The notes under the pieces are model-generated. The model saw only the letters and a list, made by a program, of their open reading frames with translations, made no database searches and was not told where the DNA came from. Shown piece after piece: positions 15,266 to 24,227 of a stretch of 64,000 nt of DNA. A program made the translations under genes and the position numbers. This DNA comes from Sphingomonadales bacterium UBA2369 (GTDB taxonomy: Bacteria; Pseudomonadota; Alphaproteobacteria; Sphingomonadales; Sphingomonadaceae). The stretch covers positions 349,037 to 413,036 of the forward strand of contig DDTH01000006.1 in NCBI GenBank assembly GCA_002344055.1. The letters are read 5' to 3'. Within the stretch, counting starts at the first letter, position 1, and each line of letters begins with the position of its first letter.

Positions 15266-17731
15266 ATGGTTGCGGCAGCCGCCGTCCGGGAGCTGACGAA
15301 AGAGCGGGGAGGGACACTGGTCATCCCTGTCGAGGGGATGACCTGCGCGTCGTGCGTCGGCAAGATCGAGCGCGCCATTCGCCAGGTTCCCGGCGTCGCC
15401 GAGGTATCGGTCAATCTCGCGACCGAGCGGGCGGAAGTCTCGTTCGAGAGCGGCCAGGGCAGCTCTGCGGCGGTCGCCGACGCGATCTTCAAGGCCGGCT
15501 ACATGCCCGGGACCCGCACGGTCGAGCTGAACGTGTCGGGCATGACCTGCGCCTCCTGCGTCGGCCGCGTCGAGAAGGCGCTGCTAGAGGTGCCGGGCGT
15601 CGTTAAGGCGAGCGTCAATCTGGCCAACGAGACGGCCACCGTCGAGACGGTCTCGGTCGCGCCCGACGCGCTCCTGAAGGCGGTGGAGAAGGCAGGCTAT
15701 TCCGCATCGTGGCGAGAGGCGTCGCCCGCGGCGGCGGCGGATGGCGAGGAGGCCAGGCGGTCCGCCGTCGCCGCGCGCGAGCTGCGGCACGTGATGATCG
15801 CGGCTCTGCTGTCGTTCCCGCTGGTCCTGCCGATGATGCTGGCTCCGCTCGGGATCGACTTCCTGGTTCCCGGCTGGGTCCAGCTCCTGCTGGCGACCCC
15901 GGTCCAGTTCTGGCTCGGTGCGCGCTTCTACCGCGCCGGCTGGAGGGCCGCGAGGGCTGGCACCGGCAACATGGACCTCCTGGTCGCGCTCGGCACGTCC
16001 GCCGCCTACGGCCTCAGCCTGTATCAGCTGGTCGTCCCCGGGATGGACCACGGCATGGGCGGCCACTTCTACTTCGAGGCCTCGGCCGTCGTCATCACGC
16101 TCATCCTGCTCGGCAAGTGGCTGGAGGGCCGAGCTAAGCGCCAGACGGGCGCCGCGATCCGGGCGCTGATGGCGCTGCGTCCGGACCGCGCCCGCGTGGT
16201 CGGGACGGACGGCGCGGAGCGGGAGGTCGGCGTGGATGAGGTGCGCCTCGGCGATCTCGTGCGCATCCGGCCCGGCGAGCGCATCCCCGTCGACGGGCGG
16301 CTGCGCGAAGGAGCCAGCAGTGTCGACGAGTCGATGCTGACCGGCGAGAGCTTGCCGGTGGCCAAGGCGATCGGCGACAGGGTCACCGGCGGCTCGATCA
16401 ACGGCGAGGGCCTGATCGTCATCGAGACCGGCGCGGTCGGCGCGGAGACCACGCTTGCCCGCATCGTCCGCCTCGTGGAGAGCGCGCAAGGGGCCAAGGC
16501 CCCCATCCAGCGGCTCGTCGACCGCGTGAGCGCCGTCTTCGTTCCGGTCGTCCTTGCAATCGCCGCGGTCACCTTCGCCGGCTGGCTCCTGGCCGGTGGC
16601 GGCATCGAGACGGCACTGCTGAACGCCGTCGCCGTGATGGTGATCGCGTGTCCGTGCGCGCTCGGTCTCGCCACGCCCACGGCGATCATGGCCGGGACGG
16701 GCGTGGCCGCCCGGGCCGGAGTGCTGATCAAGGACGCCGAGGCGCTGGAGACCGCTCACCGCGTGGACACGGTCGCGTTCGACAAGACGGGAACGCTCAC
16801 CGAGGGCAGGCCCACGCTGGTCGCCGCCGTCCCTGCCGCCGGTGTGGGTGAGGAGGAGCTGCTCGTGCTGGCGGCCGCGCTCCAGGGCGGCAGCGAGCAT
16901 CCGCTGGCAAGGGCCGTCATGGCCGCCGCCGCAGAGCGCTCCATCCATCCGGAGACGGCCGTGGGCCTCAAGGCGCTCCCGGGCCGGGGCGTCGCCGCGA
17001 CGGTGTTCTCCCGGAGATTCGTCCTCGGCAGCACCCGGTTGATGGAGGAGAACGGAGTCTCCCTGACGGGACTCGACGGACGCGCCCGGGAGCTCGAGCA
17101 GGACGGCCGGTCGGTCTCGTGGGTCGCGGAGATCGGCGATTCGACGCGCCTCGTGGGGCTGCTGGCGTTCGGCGACGAGCCCAAGGCGGCTGCCAGGATC
17201 GCGGTCGAGGCGCTGCACACCCGCGGCATCCGCACCGTTATGCTGACCGGCGACAATGCGGGTAGCGCCAATGCCGTGGCGGCCCGCCTCGGCATTGACG
17301 AGGTGATCGCGAACGTCCTGCCCGAGGACAAGGCGCAGGCGGTGGCGCGCCTGAAGGGCCAGGGGCGCACGGTGGCGATGGTGGGAGACGGCGTGAACGA
17401 CGCGCCGGCGCTCGCCGCGGCGGACGTCGGCATCGCCATGTCGACCGGAACCGACGTCGCGATGCACACGGCGGGCGTGACGCTGATGCGCGGCGACCCC
17501 CGCCTGGTGGCGGACGCCGTCGAGATCTCCAGGCGGACCTACTCCAAGATCCGCCAGGGCCTGTTCTGGGCTTTCATCTACAACGTCGTGGGCATTCCGC
17601 TCGCGGCTCTGGGCTACCTCAGCCCGATAGTCGCCGGCGCCGCGATGGCGCTCTCCAGCGTCAGCGTGGTGGGCAACGCGCTCACCTTGCGCCGGTGGCG
17701 CCCCGCTGCGAGTGTGGTGCTGAAGCCATGA
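15266..17731 (+). CDS. copA: copper-exporting P1B-type ATPase
   Basis: An 821-aa Cu(I) exporter of the inner membrane. Two N-terminal HMA domains each carry GMTCASC (residues 24-30 and 92-98). Membrane helices follow, then GESLPV of the actuator domain, the intramembrane CPC (about 462-464, in IACPCALGLATP), the phosphorylation site DKTGT (about 506), the HP motif GGSEHPLA and the hinge MVGDGVNDAPAL. These are the P1B-1 signatures. The ATG at 15266 follows AGAGGAGA by six bases. The stop overlaps the cueR start (ATGA, 17728-17731). Upstream is a 19-bp-spacer CueR promoter. Confidence 0.95.
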   Translation: MVAAAAVRELTKERGGTLVIPVEGMTCASCVGKIERAIRQVPGVAEVSVNLATERAEVSFESGQGSSAAVADAIFKAGYMPGTRTVELNVSGMTCASCVGRVEKALLEVPGVVKASVNLANETATVETVSVAPDALLKAVEKAGYSASWREASPAAAADGEEARRSAVAARELRHVMIAALLSFPLVLPMMLAPLGIDFLVPGWVQLLLATPVQFWLGARFYRAGWRAARAGTGNMDLLVALGTSAAYGLSLYQLVVPGMDHGMGGHFYFEASAVVITLILLGKWLEGRAKRQTGAAIRALMALRPDRARVVGTDGAEREVGVDEVRLGDLVRIRPGERIPVDGRLREGASSVDESMLTGESLPVAKAIGDRVTGGSINGEGLIVIETGAVGAETTLARIVRLVESAQGAKAPIQRLVDRVSAVFVPVVLAIAAVTFAGWLLAGGGIETALLNAVAVMVIACPCALGLATPTAIMAGTGVAARAGVLIKDAEALETAHRVDTVAFDKTGTLTEGRPTLVAAVPAAGVGEEELLVLAAALQGGSEHPLARAVMAAAAERSIHPETAVGLKALPGRGVAATVFSRRFVLGSTRLMEENGVSLTGLDGRARELEQDGRSVSWVAEIGDSTRLVGLLAFGDEPKAAARIAVEALHTRGIRTVMLTGDNAGSANAVAARLGIDEVIANVLPEDKAQAVARLKGQGRTVAMVGDGVNDAPALAAADVGIAMSTGTDVAMHTAGVTLMRGDPRLVADAVEISRRTYSKIRQGLFWAFIYNVVGIPLAALGYLSPIVAGAAMALSSVSVVGNALTLRRWRPAASVVLKP

Positions 17732-18132
17732 ACATCGGCCAGGCCTCCAAGCGCAGCGGCGTCAGCCAGCGGATGATCCGCCATTACGAGACCATCGGGC
17801 TGATCCCGAAGGCGGCGCGGCGCGACTCCGGCTATCGCGACTATGACGATCGCGACGTCCACACGCTGCGCTTCATCCGCCGCGCGCGCGACCTCGGCTT
17901 CCCGATCGAGGAGATCGGCAGGCTCTTGGCCCTCTGGCAGGACCGGAGCCGCGCGAGTGCGGACGTCAAGGCGCTCGCGACCGCGCGGGCGCAGGAGCTG
18001 CGCCGCAAGGAGGAGGAGATCCGCGCGATGCGAAGGACGCTCGAGGACCTCGCGAGCCACTGCCATGGCGACCGTCGACCCGACTGTCCGATCCTTGCTG
18101 ATCTCGCCGCGGAGGGCCGCGGCGATGCATGA
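17728..18132 (+). CDS. cueR: MerR-family copper regulator CueR
   Basis: A 134-aa MerR-family activator with N-terminal winged HTH (MNIGQASKRSGVSQRMIRHYE), a long dimerisation helix, and the C-terminal metal loop HCHGDRRPDCPI, whose two Cys match the Cu(I) site of CueR. It is translationally coupled to the copA ATPase. The three long-spacer promoters in this window (copZ, copA, DUF305 gene) share a dyad and are its likely targets. Confidence 0.92.
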   Translation: MNIGQASKRSGVSQRMIRHYETIGLIPKAARRDSGYRDYDDRDVHTLRFIRRARDLGFPIEEIGRLLALWQDRSRASADVKALATARAQELRRKEEEIRAMRRTLEDLASHCHGDRRPDCPILADLAAEGRGDA

Positions 18133-18187
18133 ATGCGTTCCGCCCTTCATTGCCTGCCGGACCGGCCCGCACTATGTGGGGCGTTGC

Positions 18188-18526
18188 ATGCCTAGGCTTC
18201 TGTCGACCCTGCTTCTGGCCCTTGCGCTGCTGCTCTCGCCGTTGGCGATGGTAGGCGTCGGGCCGGCGCATGCCGCGATGCCGGAGACGGCTTCGATGGC
18301 GATGCACTGCGCCGAGGAGGGCTCGGCACCCCAGCACGAGAAGCGCGCTCCGGGCATGGACGTGGGCTGCGCGACCGCCTGCGCGGCGGTGCCCGCCACG
18401 GTGCAATCCGCCGCCGAGCAGCCAGCGAATGATCCGATCGCACCGCCGCTGCCTGGCGACCAGCTTCTTTCCGGTATTCACCCTGAGGGAGAGACGCCCC
18501 CGCCGCGTATTCGTCCAGAGATCTGA
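18188..18526 (+). CDS. small exported copper-cluster protein, 112 aa
   Basis: Unrecognised small protein with a clear signal peptide (MPRLLSTLLLALALLLSPLA...AHAA). The mature part has Met, His and Cys residues (SMAMHCAEEG, MDVGCATACAAVP) that could bind copper. The frame is open further upstream to an ATG at 18125, inside the cueR end, but the signal peptide fits 18188. It sits between cueR and the Cys/His-rich 120-aa protein and is probably part of the same operon. Confidence 0.6.
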   Translation: MPRLLSTLLLALALLLSPLAMVGVGPAHAAMPETASMAMHCAEEGSAPQHEKRAPGMDVGCATACAAVPATVQSAAEQPANDPIAPPLPGDQLLSGIHPEGETPPPRIRPEI

Positions 18527-18555
18527 CGCACACTCGAGATTTCTGGAGAATTACG

Positions 18556-18918
18556 ATGAAGCTCCTTCTGATTGCGGTCGCGATGGCGACCGCTGCTCCC
18601 GCCGTCGCGCAGACCGCCGCGCCGGCCAATCCGCAGTCGAACCACGCCGGACATCCGGCCCCGGTCCAGGGTCAGCATGCCGGGCATGGCACGGCCGCGG
18701 CCCAGGCCGGCCAGGCTGATCCGCACGCAGGCCACGCGATGGCTGACTGCTGCCGCCGGGACGCCAACGGTCGCATGACCTGCTGCGAGGGCATGTCCGG
18801 CGGGGACGGGCGTGGCTGCTGTGCCGGGCGAGGCTCTGAGGGCCGGCCGGCCGACCCCCACGCGGGCCACGACATGAGCGGCGGCGCTCCTGCTGGACAG
18901 GCACCCAACCCGAACTGA
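18556..18918 (+). CDS. exported His/Met/Cys-rich copper-binding protein, 120 aa
   Basis: Begins with a signal peptide (MKLLLIAVAMATAAPAVAQ). The mature protein is low-complexity, with repeated HAGH motifs (NHAGHPAP, QHAGHGT, DPHAGHAM, DPHAGHDM) and Cys pairs (DCCRRD, TCCEGM, GCCAG). No folded domain is recognised. Such proteins in cop clusters are thought to act as periplasmic copper sponges. It precedes the pcoA-type oxidase by 85 bp. Confidence 0.7.
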   Translation: MKLLLIAVAMATAAPAVAQTAAPANPQSNHAGHPAPVQGQHAGHGTAAAQAGQADPHAGHAMADCCRRDANGRMTCCEGMSGGDGRGCCAGRGSEGRPADPHAGHDMSGGAPAGQAPNPN

Positions 18919-19003
18919 GGCGCGGGCGGGAGGCGGCGCCGGGCGTCGCCTCCCGAACCCGCCGACGATGGTGGCGGCCGTGGCCGTCCGAGAGGATATC
19001 TAA

Positions 19004-20830
19004 ATGGATCAGCTTATTGGCCGGCGCTCCCTGCTGAAGGCGGGGGCGCTCGGCGCCGCAGGCCTCGGGATGTCGGGCCTCTTTCCGGCATGGGCCCAGA
19101 ACGGCACTCACGGTCTCGTCCGCAAGGAGATGCCGACGCTCTCCGGCGAGGAGATCCGGCTTCACGTCGCCGAAGGCATGTTCACCGTGGACGGCCGAGC
19201 CGGTCACGCGATCACGATCAACGGGACGATCCCCGCACCGCTCATCCGCCTGCGGGAGGGACAGAACGTCCGCCTCGTGGTCGAGAACACGCTGGCCGAG
19301 GACACCTCGATTCACTGGCACGGCCTGATCGTGCCGTTCCAGATGGACGGCGTTCCGGGCATCAGCTTTCCAGGCATCCGCGCGCGATCGACCTTCACCT
19401 ACGAGTTCCCGCTCCGGCAGTCGGGGACCTACTGGTATCATAGCCATTCCGGCCTGCAGGAGCAGGTTGGCCATTACGGTCCGATGATCATCGATCCGGT
19501 GGGGGCCGATCCGGTCGCCTATGATCGCGAGCACGTCATCGTGCTGAGCGATTGGAGCTTCCTCCACCCGCACCAGATCTTCTCCAGGCTCAAGCAGGAG
19601 GGTGGCTTCTTCAACCGGCAGCGCGAAACCCTGCTTGGGCGGCGGAGCGAGAGCCTCAGCCGGGAGGACCGGCAGATGTTCGCGCGGATGCGGATGGATC
19701 CCAGCGACATCTCCGACGTCACGGAGGCGGCCTACACCCTCCTGATCAACGGCCACAGCCCGCGCGAGAACTGGACCGGCCTGTTCCGTCCGGGCGAGCG
19801 TGTGCGCCTCAGAATCATCAACGCGGCTGCCCAGACCACCTTCAACTTCCGCATCCCGGGCCTGCCGATGACCTTCGTGGCCACGGACGGGATCAACATG
19901 CGGCCGGTGGAGGTCGAGGAGGTCCAGATCGGCAACGCCGAGACCTACGACTTCATCGTCGAGCCCCGCGACCAGGCCTACACGATCGTCGCCGAGAGCA
20001 TCGACCGCTCGGCGATGGCGCGGGCGACGCTTGCGCCGCGCATGGGCATGGTCGCAGCCGTGCCGCCGCTGCGGCAGCGCCCGACCCTGAACATGGAGGA
20101 CATGGGCATGGGCATGGGAGGCATGGACCACGCTGCCATGGGCCACGGCGCCGGGGCGACCGCGGGGACCAGCCCGGGCGCGATGGCCGGGATGGATCAC
20201 GGCGCGATGGCGCAAGCCTCGCCTGCGCCGTCAGGCGCCCAGGCCGGAGGCATGGCCGGCATGGACCATTCGAACATGAATATGCGCGACGAGTCCAAGG
20301 TCGACTTCCCGGTCGGCGTCGGCGTCGACATGATCGCCCCGAATCCGACCGACCGCACCGGGCATCCCGGCATCGGGCTCGAGAATGTCGGGCATCGCGT
20401 GCTCACGTATCGCGACATGGTGCAGCTCGTGCCCAACCGCGACACGCGCACGCCGACCCGCCGCATCGACATCCACCTAACCGGCAACATGGAGCGCTTC
20501 ATGTGGTCGATGGACGGGGAGCAGCTCAGCGAGAATCCCGAGCCCTACCGCTTCGCACGCGACGAGCGGGTGCGCCTCAGGCTCATCAACGACACGATGA
20601 TGACCCACCCGATGCACCTGCACGGCCACTTCTTCGAGATCGTCAACGGCCATGGCGCCAGCCAGCCGATGAAGCACACGGTCAAGGTGATGCCGGGCGG
20701 GTTCGTGGATCTCGACCTGACGGCTGACGCGCCCGGTGACTGGGCGTTCCACTGCCATCTCCTCTACCACATGCACGCGGGAATGATGCGCGTCGTCACC
20801 GTGCGGCCACTCGATGGAGAAGCAGCATGA
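19004..20830 (+). CDS. pcoA: multicopper oxidase, copper resistance protein A
   Basis: A 608-aa periplasmic copper oxidase of the CopA/PcoA type. It has a Tat signal (GRRSLLKAGALGAAGLG). Copper ligands appear in order as SIHWHG, YWYHSHSG, HPMHLHGH and HCHLLYHMHAGM. A Met/His-rich insert (about residues 365-430: MEDMGMGMGGMDH, MAGMDHGAM, MDHSNMNM) precedes the last cupredoxin domain, as in PcoA. It oxidises or sequesters Cu(I) in the periplasm. The stop overlaps copB (ATGA, 20827-20830). Confidence 0.95.
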   Translation: MDQLIGRRSLLKAGALGAAGLGMSGLFPAWAQNGTHGLVRKEMPTLSGEEIRLHVAEGMFTVDGRAGHAITINGTIPAPLIRLREGQNVRLVVENTLAEDTSIHWHGLIVPFQMDGVPGISFPGIRARSTFTYEFPLRQSGTYWYHSHSGLQEQVGHYGPMIIDPVGADPVAYDREHVIVLSDWSFLHPHQIFSRLKQEGGFFNRQRETLLGRRSESLSREDRQMFARMRMDPSDISDVTEAAYTLLINGHSPRENWTGLFRPGERVRLRIINAAAQTTFNFRIPGLPMTFVATDGINMRPVEVEEVQIGNAETYDFIVEPRDQAYTIVAESIDRSAMARATLAPRMGMVAAVPPLRQRPTLNMEDMGMGMGGMDHAAMGHGAGATAGTSPGAMAGMDHGAMAQASPAPSGAQAGGMAGMDHSNMNMRDESKVDFPVGVGVDMIAPNPTDRTGHPGIGLENVGHRVLTYRDMVQLVPNRDTRTPTRRIDIHLTGNMERFMWSMDGEQLSENPEPYRFARDERVRLRLINDTMMTHPMHLHGHFFEIVNGHGASQPMKHTVKVMPGGFVDLDLTADAPGDWAFHCHLLYHMHAGMMRVVTVRPLDGEAA

Positions 20831-22293
20831 CCCGTCTCTTCCTGGTCCTGCTCGCCACCACGGCCGCCACGCCGGCACTGGCGCAGCATGGCGGCCACGG
20901 CCAGCCCGCTGCGCCGCCGGCACCCGCACCGGCCACTTGCCTGCCCGAGCACGCCGCGATGGGACATTGCACCATGCCGCCGGCACCCGCGGCCCGGCCG
21001 GCGACACCGCAACCGGCCCCCGCGCCGGCAGCGACGTGCACGCCCGAGCATGCCGCGATGGGCCATTGCACCATGCCACCCGCGCCTGCGGCCCGGCCGG
21101 CGACACCGCAACTGGCCCCCGCGCCGGCAGCCACCTGCACGCCCGAGCACGCCGCGATGGGCCATTGCACCATGCAGCCCGCGCCCGCGGCCCGACCGGC
21201 GACACCGCAACCGGCCCCCGCGCCGTCGGCCACCTGCGCGCCCGAGCACGCCGCGATGGGCCATTGCTCGATGCAGCCCGCACCCGTCTCTCCTGGGAGT
21301 GCCCCGCCGCAGCCCGCTTCGACATGCACTCCGGAGCACGCGGCGATGGGTCATTGCAGCGTTCCGGCCGGGATGCATTCCATGCCGTCCACGGCCGGGA
21401 CCGCCGCTGGCGATCCTCGGGCGTCGGCGTGCCCACCCGAGCATGCCGCGATGGGTCACTGCACGCCGGCGACGCCCCAGCCGGCCGACCCGCATGCTGG
21501 CCACGACATGGCACCCGTGGCAGCTGACATACCGGATGGCCCTCCTCCGCCCGCAGCCCTGAGCGGGCCGGCCCACGCCCAGGATCTGGTGTTCGACCCC
21601 CGGGAGGCGGCACGCTCGCGCGCCAATCTGGCCCGCGAGCACGGCGGACTCACCGCCTGGAAGTTCCTGCTCGACCAGGCGGAGGCGACCGTCGGGGACG
21701 GTGGCGAGGGTTTCGCCTGGGATGCCCAGTTCTGGTATGGCGGGGACATCGACAAGCTGTGGATGAAGTCCGAGGGCGAGGGCGCCTTCGGCGAGGGGCT
21801 GGAGCAGGGCGAGGTCCAGGCACTCTACAGCCGCGCGATCGATCCATGGTTCGACGTCCAGGCGGGCGTGCGCCAGGACTTCGGCACGGGCTCGGACCGG
21901 ACCCACCTCGTGCTCGGCGTCCAGGGACTGGCGCCTTATTGGTTCGAGGTGGAGGGCGCGGTCTTCCTGTCGACCGAGGGCGAGCTGACGGCGCGGCTCG
22001 AGGGGGAGTATGACCTGCGCCTCACCCAGCGGCTGATTCTGCAGCCGAAGGCCGAGGTCGACCTCTCGCTCCAGGACATGCCCGACATCGGGATCGGCGC
22101 AGGCCTTTCGACCGCCTCGCTCGCGGCGCGGCTGCGCTACGAATTCTATCCTGACGGCGGTCCCGCCGTCATCGCTCCCTACGTGGGCGTGGAGTTCGAG
22201 CAGGCGTTCGGGCGGACCGCGGACTATCGCGAGGCTGAGGGCGAGGACGCGGGCGGCGTGCGTCTCCTGGCGGGAGTCCGGCTATGGTTCTGA
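20827..22293 (+). CDS. copB: copper resistance protein B with repeat-rich N-terminus
   Basis: A 488-aa outer-membrane CopB/PcoB protein. After a signal peptide (LFLVLLATTAATPALAQ), residues 37-213 hold six copies of a motif of the form C-x-PEHAAMGHC separated by Pro/Ala linkers. The first four copies are spaced by exactly 33 residues. HAGHDMAP follows, then the CopB beta-barrel domain (about 250-488: AWKFLLDQAEATVGDGG... to GVRLLAGVRLWF). The repeats are unusual and would offer many Cys, Met and His copper ligands. It is co-translated with pcoA and overlaps the DUF2231 gene by 10 bp. Confidence 0.92.
   Translation: MTRLFLVLLATTAATPALAQHGGHGQPAAPPAPAPATCLPEHAAMGHCTMPPAPAARPATPQPAPAPAATCTPEHAAMGHCTMPPAPAARPATPQLAPAPAATCTPEHAAMGHCTMQPAPAARPATPQPAPAPSATCAPEHAAMGHCSMQPAPVSPGSAPPQPASTCTPEHAAMGHCSVPAGMHSMPSTAGTAAGDPRASACPPEHAAMGHCTPATPQPADPHAGHDMAPVAADIPDGPPPPAALSGPAHAQDLVFDPREAARSRANLAREHGGLTAWKFLLDQAEATVGDGGEGFAWDAQFWYGGDIDKLWMKSEGEGAFGEGLEQGEVQALYSRAIDPWFDVQAGVRQDFGTGSDRTHLVLGVQGLAPYWFEVEGAVFLSTEGELTARLEGEYDLRLTQRLILQPKAEVDLSLQDMPDIGIGAGLSTASLAARLRYEFYPDGGPAVIAPYVGVEFEQAFGRTADYREAEGEDAGGVRLLAGVRLWF
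20935..21462 (+). repeat. tandem repeat array in copB coding for PEHAAMGHC units
   Basis: Six units, each starting at the codons for T/A-C before x-PEHAAMGHC, begin at 20935, 21034, 21133, 21232, 21322 and about 21424. The first four are 99 bp apart and nearly the same in DNA, so recent duplication is likely. Later units have drifted in linker length (90 and about 102 bp). Confidence 0.85.
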
Positions 22294-22913
22294 TCCGCAA
22301 CCTCATGCTCTGCCTGCTGGTGCTCGGTCTCGGCGCGCCGCCGGCCGTGGCCCACGAGAACCACCAGAAGGCGAAGGCGACGGCGACTCAGGCCGAGCCC
22401 TCCGCCCCCGGCATGGCCATGCCCCCTTCCGAGATGCAGCAGCAGATGGAGGGGCACATGGAGGACATGGAGGCTGCGGAGCCCAAGAGCTTCCCCGAGC
22501 GGTTGCTCGACTGGTTCGGGCGCATGCATCCGTTCGCTGTTCACTTCCCCATCGCGCTCTTCCCCGTCGCCCTTGTCGCACTGGTCCTGGCGCGGAGGCG
22601 TGGCGAGACCGTGGAGCTGATCCGGGGACTGATCGTGGTGGCTGGGATCGGAGCGGTCATCGCCGCTGCGCTTGGCTGGCTGAATGGTGGGCTGACCGTC
22701 GTCGACACCGACCCGGTGCTGATGATCCATCGCTGGCTGGGCACCGCGCTCGGCCTGTTCGGTGCCATCCTCGGGCTCTGGGCATGGCGGCGCCGGGACG
22801 CGGTCCATGGCCGGCCCATGGTCATCGCCCTCGTGGCCATCGTCGGCCTGTTGCTCGTCCAGGGCTTCCTCGGCGCGTCGGTGACGCACGGGATGGAGCA
22901 CATGATGTTCTGA
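22284..22913 (+). CDS. DUF2231 membrane protein in copper cluster
   Basis: A 209-aa protein with a signal peptide (MVLIRNLMLCLLVLGLGAPPAVAHE), a Met/Glu-rich stretch (MAMPPSEMQQQMEGHMEDMEA), then four hydrophobic helices that form a DUF2231 domain. The signature FGRMHPFAVHFPIALFP sits at the first helix. It ends with THGMEHMMF. The Met/His ends suggest copper contact. It overlaps copB by 10 bp and belongs to the same operon. Confidence 0.82.
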   Translation: MVLIRNLMLCLLVLGLGAPPAVAHENHQKAKATATQAEPSAPGMAMPPSEMQQQMEGHMEDMEAAEPKSFPERLLDWFGRMHPFAVHFPIALFPVALVALVLARRRGETVELIRGLIVVAGIGAVIAAALGWLNGGLTVVDTDPVLMIHRWLGTALGLFGAILGLWAWRRRDAVHGRPMVIALVAIVGLLLVQGFLGASVTHGMEHMMF

Positions 22914-22967
22914 GCCGCGTGCGGTTTGCAGCAGGAGTTCGGGGGAAGTCGGGTGCGCGGTCGGACC

Positions 22968-23318
22968 ATGAGCGACATGCAGGGAGCGATAGACGATTGC
23001 CTGAGCTGTCACGTCATCTGCCTGGCGCAGGCCCTCGGATCGAATCCCGCCAAGAGCGTCGGCCAGCTCGACGCTGATCGAACCCGGCTCATGCTGGACT
23101 GCGCGGAGATATGCCAGGCCGCTGCGAACTTCCTGGCTCGAGGATCGGATCACCATCAGCAGGTCTGTCTGGCTTGCGTGGAGGTCTGCCGCGCATGCGC
23201 CGCAAGCTGTCAGGAGGTCGGCGGGATGCACGAGTGCGTCGAGGCCTGCTGGCGCTGCGCCGCGACCTGCGAGGAATTGCTGGATCCACACGAAGAATCT
23301 GAAGGAGACGAAAGATGA
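22968..23318 (+). CDS. four-helix-bundle copper-binding protein (Csp-like)
   Basis: A 116-aa cytosolic protein with 14 Cys, mostly spaced CxxC or CxxxC (DDCLSCHVIC, DCAEIC, VCLACVEVCRACAASC, ECVEACWRCAATC). This is the DUF326 / Csp pattern, in which Cys line a four-helix bundle that stores Cu(I). No signal peptide is present, so it is Csp3-like. The ATG at 22968 is preferred over an upstream TTG. It overlaps the DUF305 lipoprotein gene (ATGA, 23315-23318). Confidence 0.85.
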   Translation: MSDMQGAIDDCLSCHVICLAQALGSNPAKSVGQLDADRTRLMLDCAEICQAAANFLARGSDHHQQVCLACVEVCRACAASCQEVGGMHECVEACWRCAATCEELLDPHEESEGDER

Positions 23319-24172
23319 CGAGACTTACGAGCGCATTCATCACCGCATCGCTGCTTGCCCTGACCGCTGGTTGCGGTGGGGGTTCGGCCACGAACAATCA
23401 GACCGCAGCTCCCTCGAACGTGCAGTCCGCCAGCGGGAACGCAGAGCGTGAGGCGATGCCGAGCGGGCCGTTCTCGCAGGCCGAGATGCAGATGCACGAG
23501 CGCATGATGGCAGCCGCCGGCGCCAACGCGTCGGAGACCTGGGCGAGGAAGATGGTCGAGCACCATCGTGGCGCCGTGGCGATGTCGCAGATCCTCGTCG
23601 ATCAGGGAGGCGAGCAGCGCTACGTCGAGATGGCCCGCATGTCCGCCGAGAAGCAGCGGCGTGAGATCGCCGAACTCGAGCGCATGCTCGTGGGCGACAT
23701 CTCCGGCGGGTCTGGCGAGGCCAACCCGTTCGGTCCGGTCGAGCAGAGCATGCATGAGCAGATGATGGCCGCGAACGGCGCGAGCCTCTCGGAGACCTGG
23801 GCCCGCAAGATGATCGCGCACCATCAGGGCGCGGTTGACATGTCGGAGGCCTTGATCCGCCAGGGCGGCGACCCTGAGGTGCTCGCGATCGCGCGGCGCA
23901 CGGCCGAGGACCAGCGTCGCGAGATCGCGCATCTCGAGGCGATGCTTAGCGGCGAGGCCATGCCCGAGGGGGGTGCTCAAGCTCCCGCCGCGGCCGCGCG
24001 GGACCGGGCGGCGCCCGCGGATCGGGAACGCAGTGCCGCGCCGAGGACCGGCCCGGCCGAACGTCCGGCGCAGCGCGAGCAGACCGCGCCCAGGTCGGCG
24101 CCGAAGCAGTCGCCGGCGCCGGCACCTGCGCCGACGTGCCTGCCGGAGCATCGCGCGCTCGGCCACTGCTAG
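23315..24172 (+). CDS. lipoprotein with two DUF305 domains
   Basis: A 285-aa lipoprotein: lipobox LTAGC with acylated C20. Two DUF305 repeats follow, each with Met/His pairs (MQMHERMMAAAG...MVEHHRGAVAMSQ and MHEQMMAANG...MIAHHQGAVDMSE). A disordered Ala/Pro/Arg-rich tail ends in TCLPEHRALGHC. That last motif is the same type as the copB N-terminal repeats. Domain duplication and the His-His-x-x-A-x-x-M sites suggest periplasmic copper binding. It is the last gene of the plus-strand copper operon. Confidence 0.88.
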   Translation: MTRLTSAFITASLLALTAGCGGGSATNNQTAAPSNVQSASGNAEREAMPSGPFSQAEMQMHERMMAAAGANASETWARKMVEHHRGAVAMSQILVDQGGEQRYVEMARMSAEKQRREIAELERMLVGDISGGSGEANPFGPVEQSMHEQMMAANGASLSETWARKMIAHHQGAVDMSEALIRQGGDPEVLAIARRTAEDQRREIAHLEAMLSGEAMPEGGAQAPAAAARDRAAPADRERSAAPRTGPAERPAQREQTAPRSAPKQSPAPAPAPTCLPEHRALGHC

Positions 24173-24188
24173 CTGTTGGCATTGAGGA

Positions 24189-24220
24189 GGCCCGGGCGGA
24201 CGCTCGATCCGTCCGGGCCC
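24189..24220 (+). terminator. hairpin after copper operon
   Basis: GGCCCGGGCGGA (24189-24200) pairs with TCCGTCCGGGCC (24208-24219), with one G-T pair and a 7-nt loop. It lies 17 bp after the DUF305 lipoprotein stop and faces the convergent methyltransferase end. There is no T tract, but position and stability fit a transcription stop for both sides. Confidence 0.6.
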
Positions 24221-24227
24221 CCAGCCG

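Noticed and set aside
15584..17467. 627-codon open frame on the minus strand
   Set aside because: Antisense to the copA ATPase, rich in Arg, Gly, Asp and His as expected of a shadow frame.
20935..21462. Regular repeats that might suggest a CRISPR array
   Set aside because: The repeats are in frame inside copB, code for the PEHAAMGHC motif, and have no unique spacers. No CRISPR array or cas gene was seen in the window.
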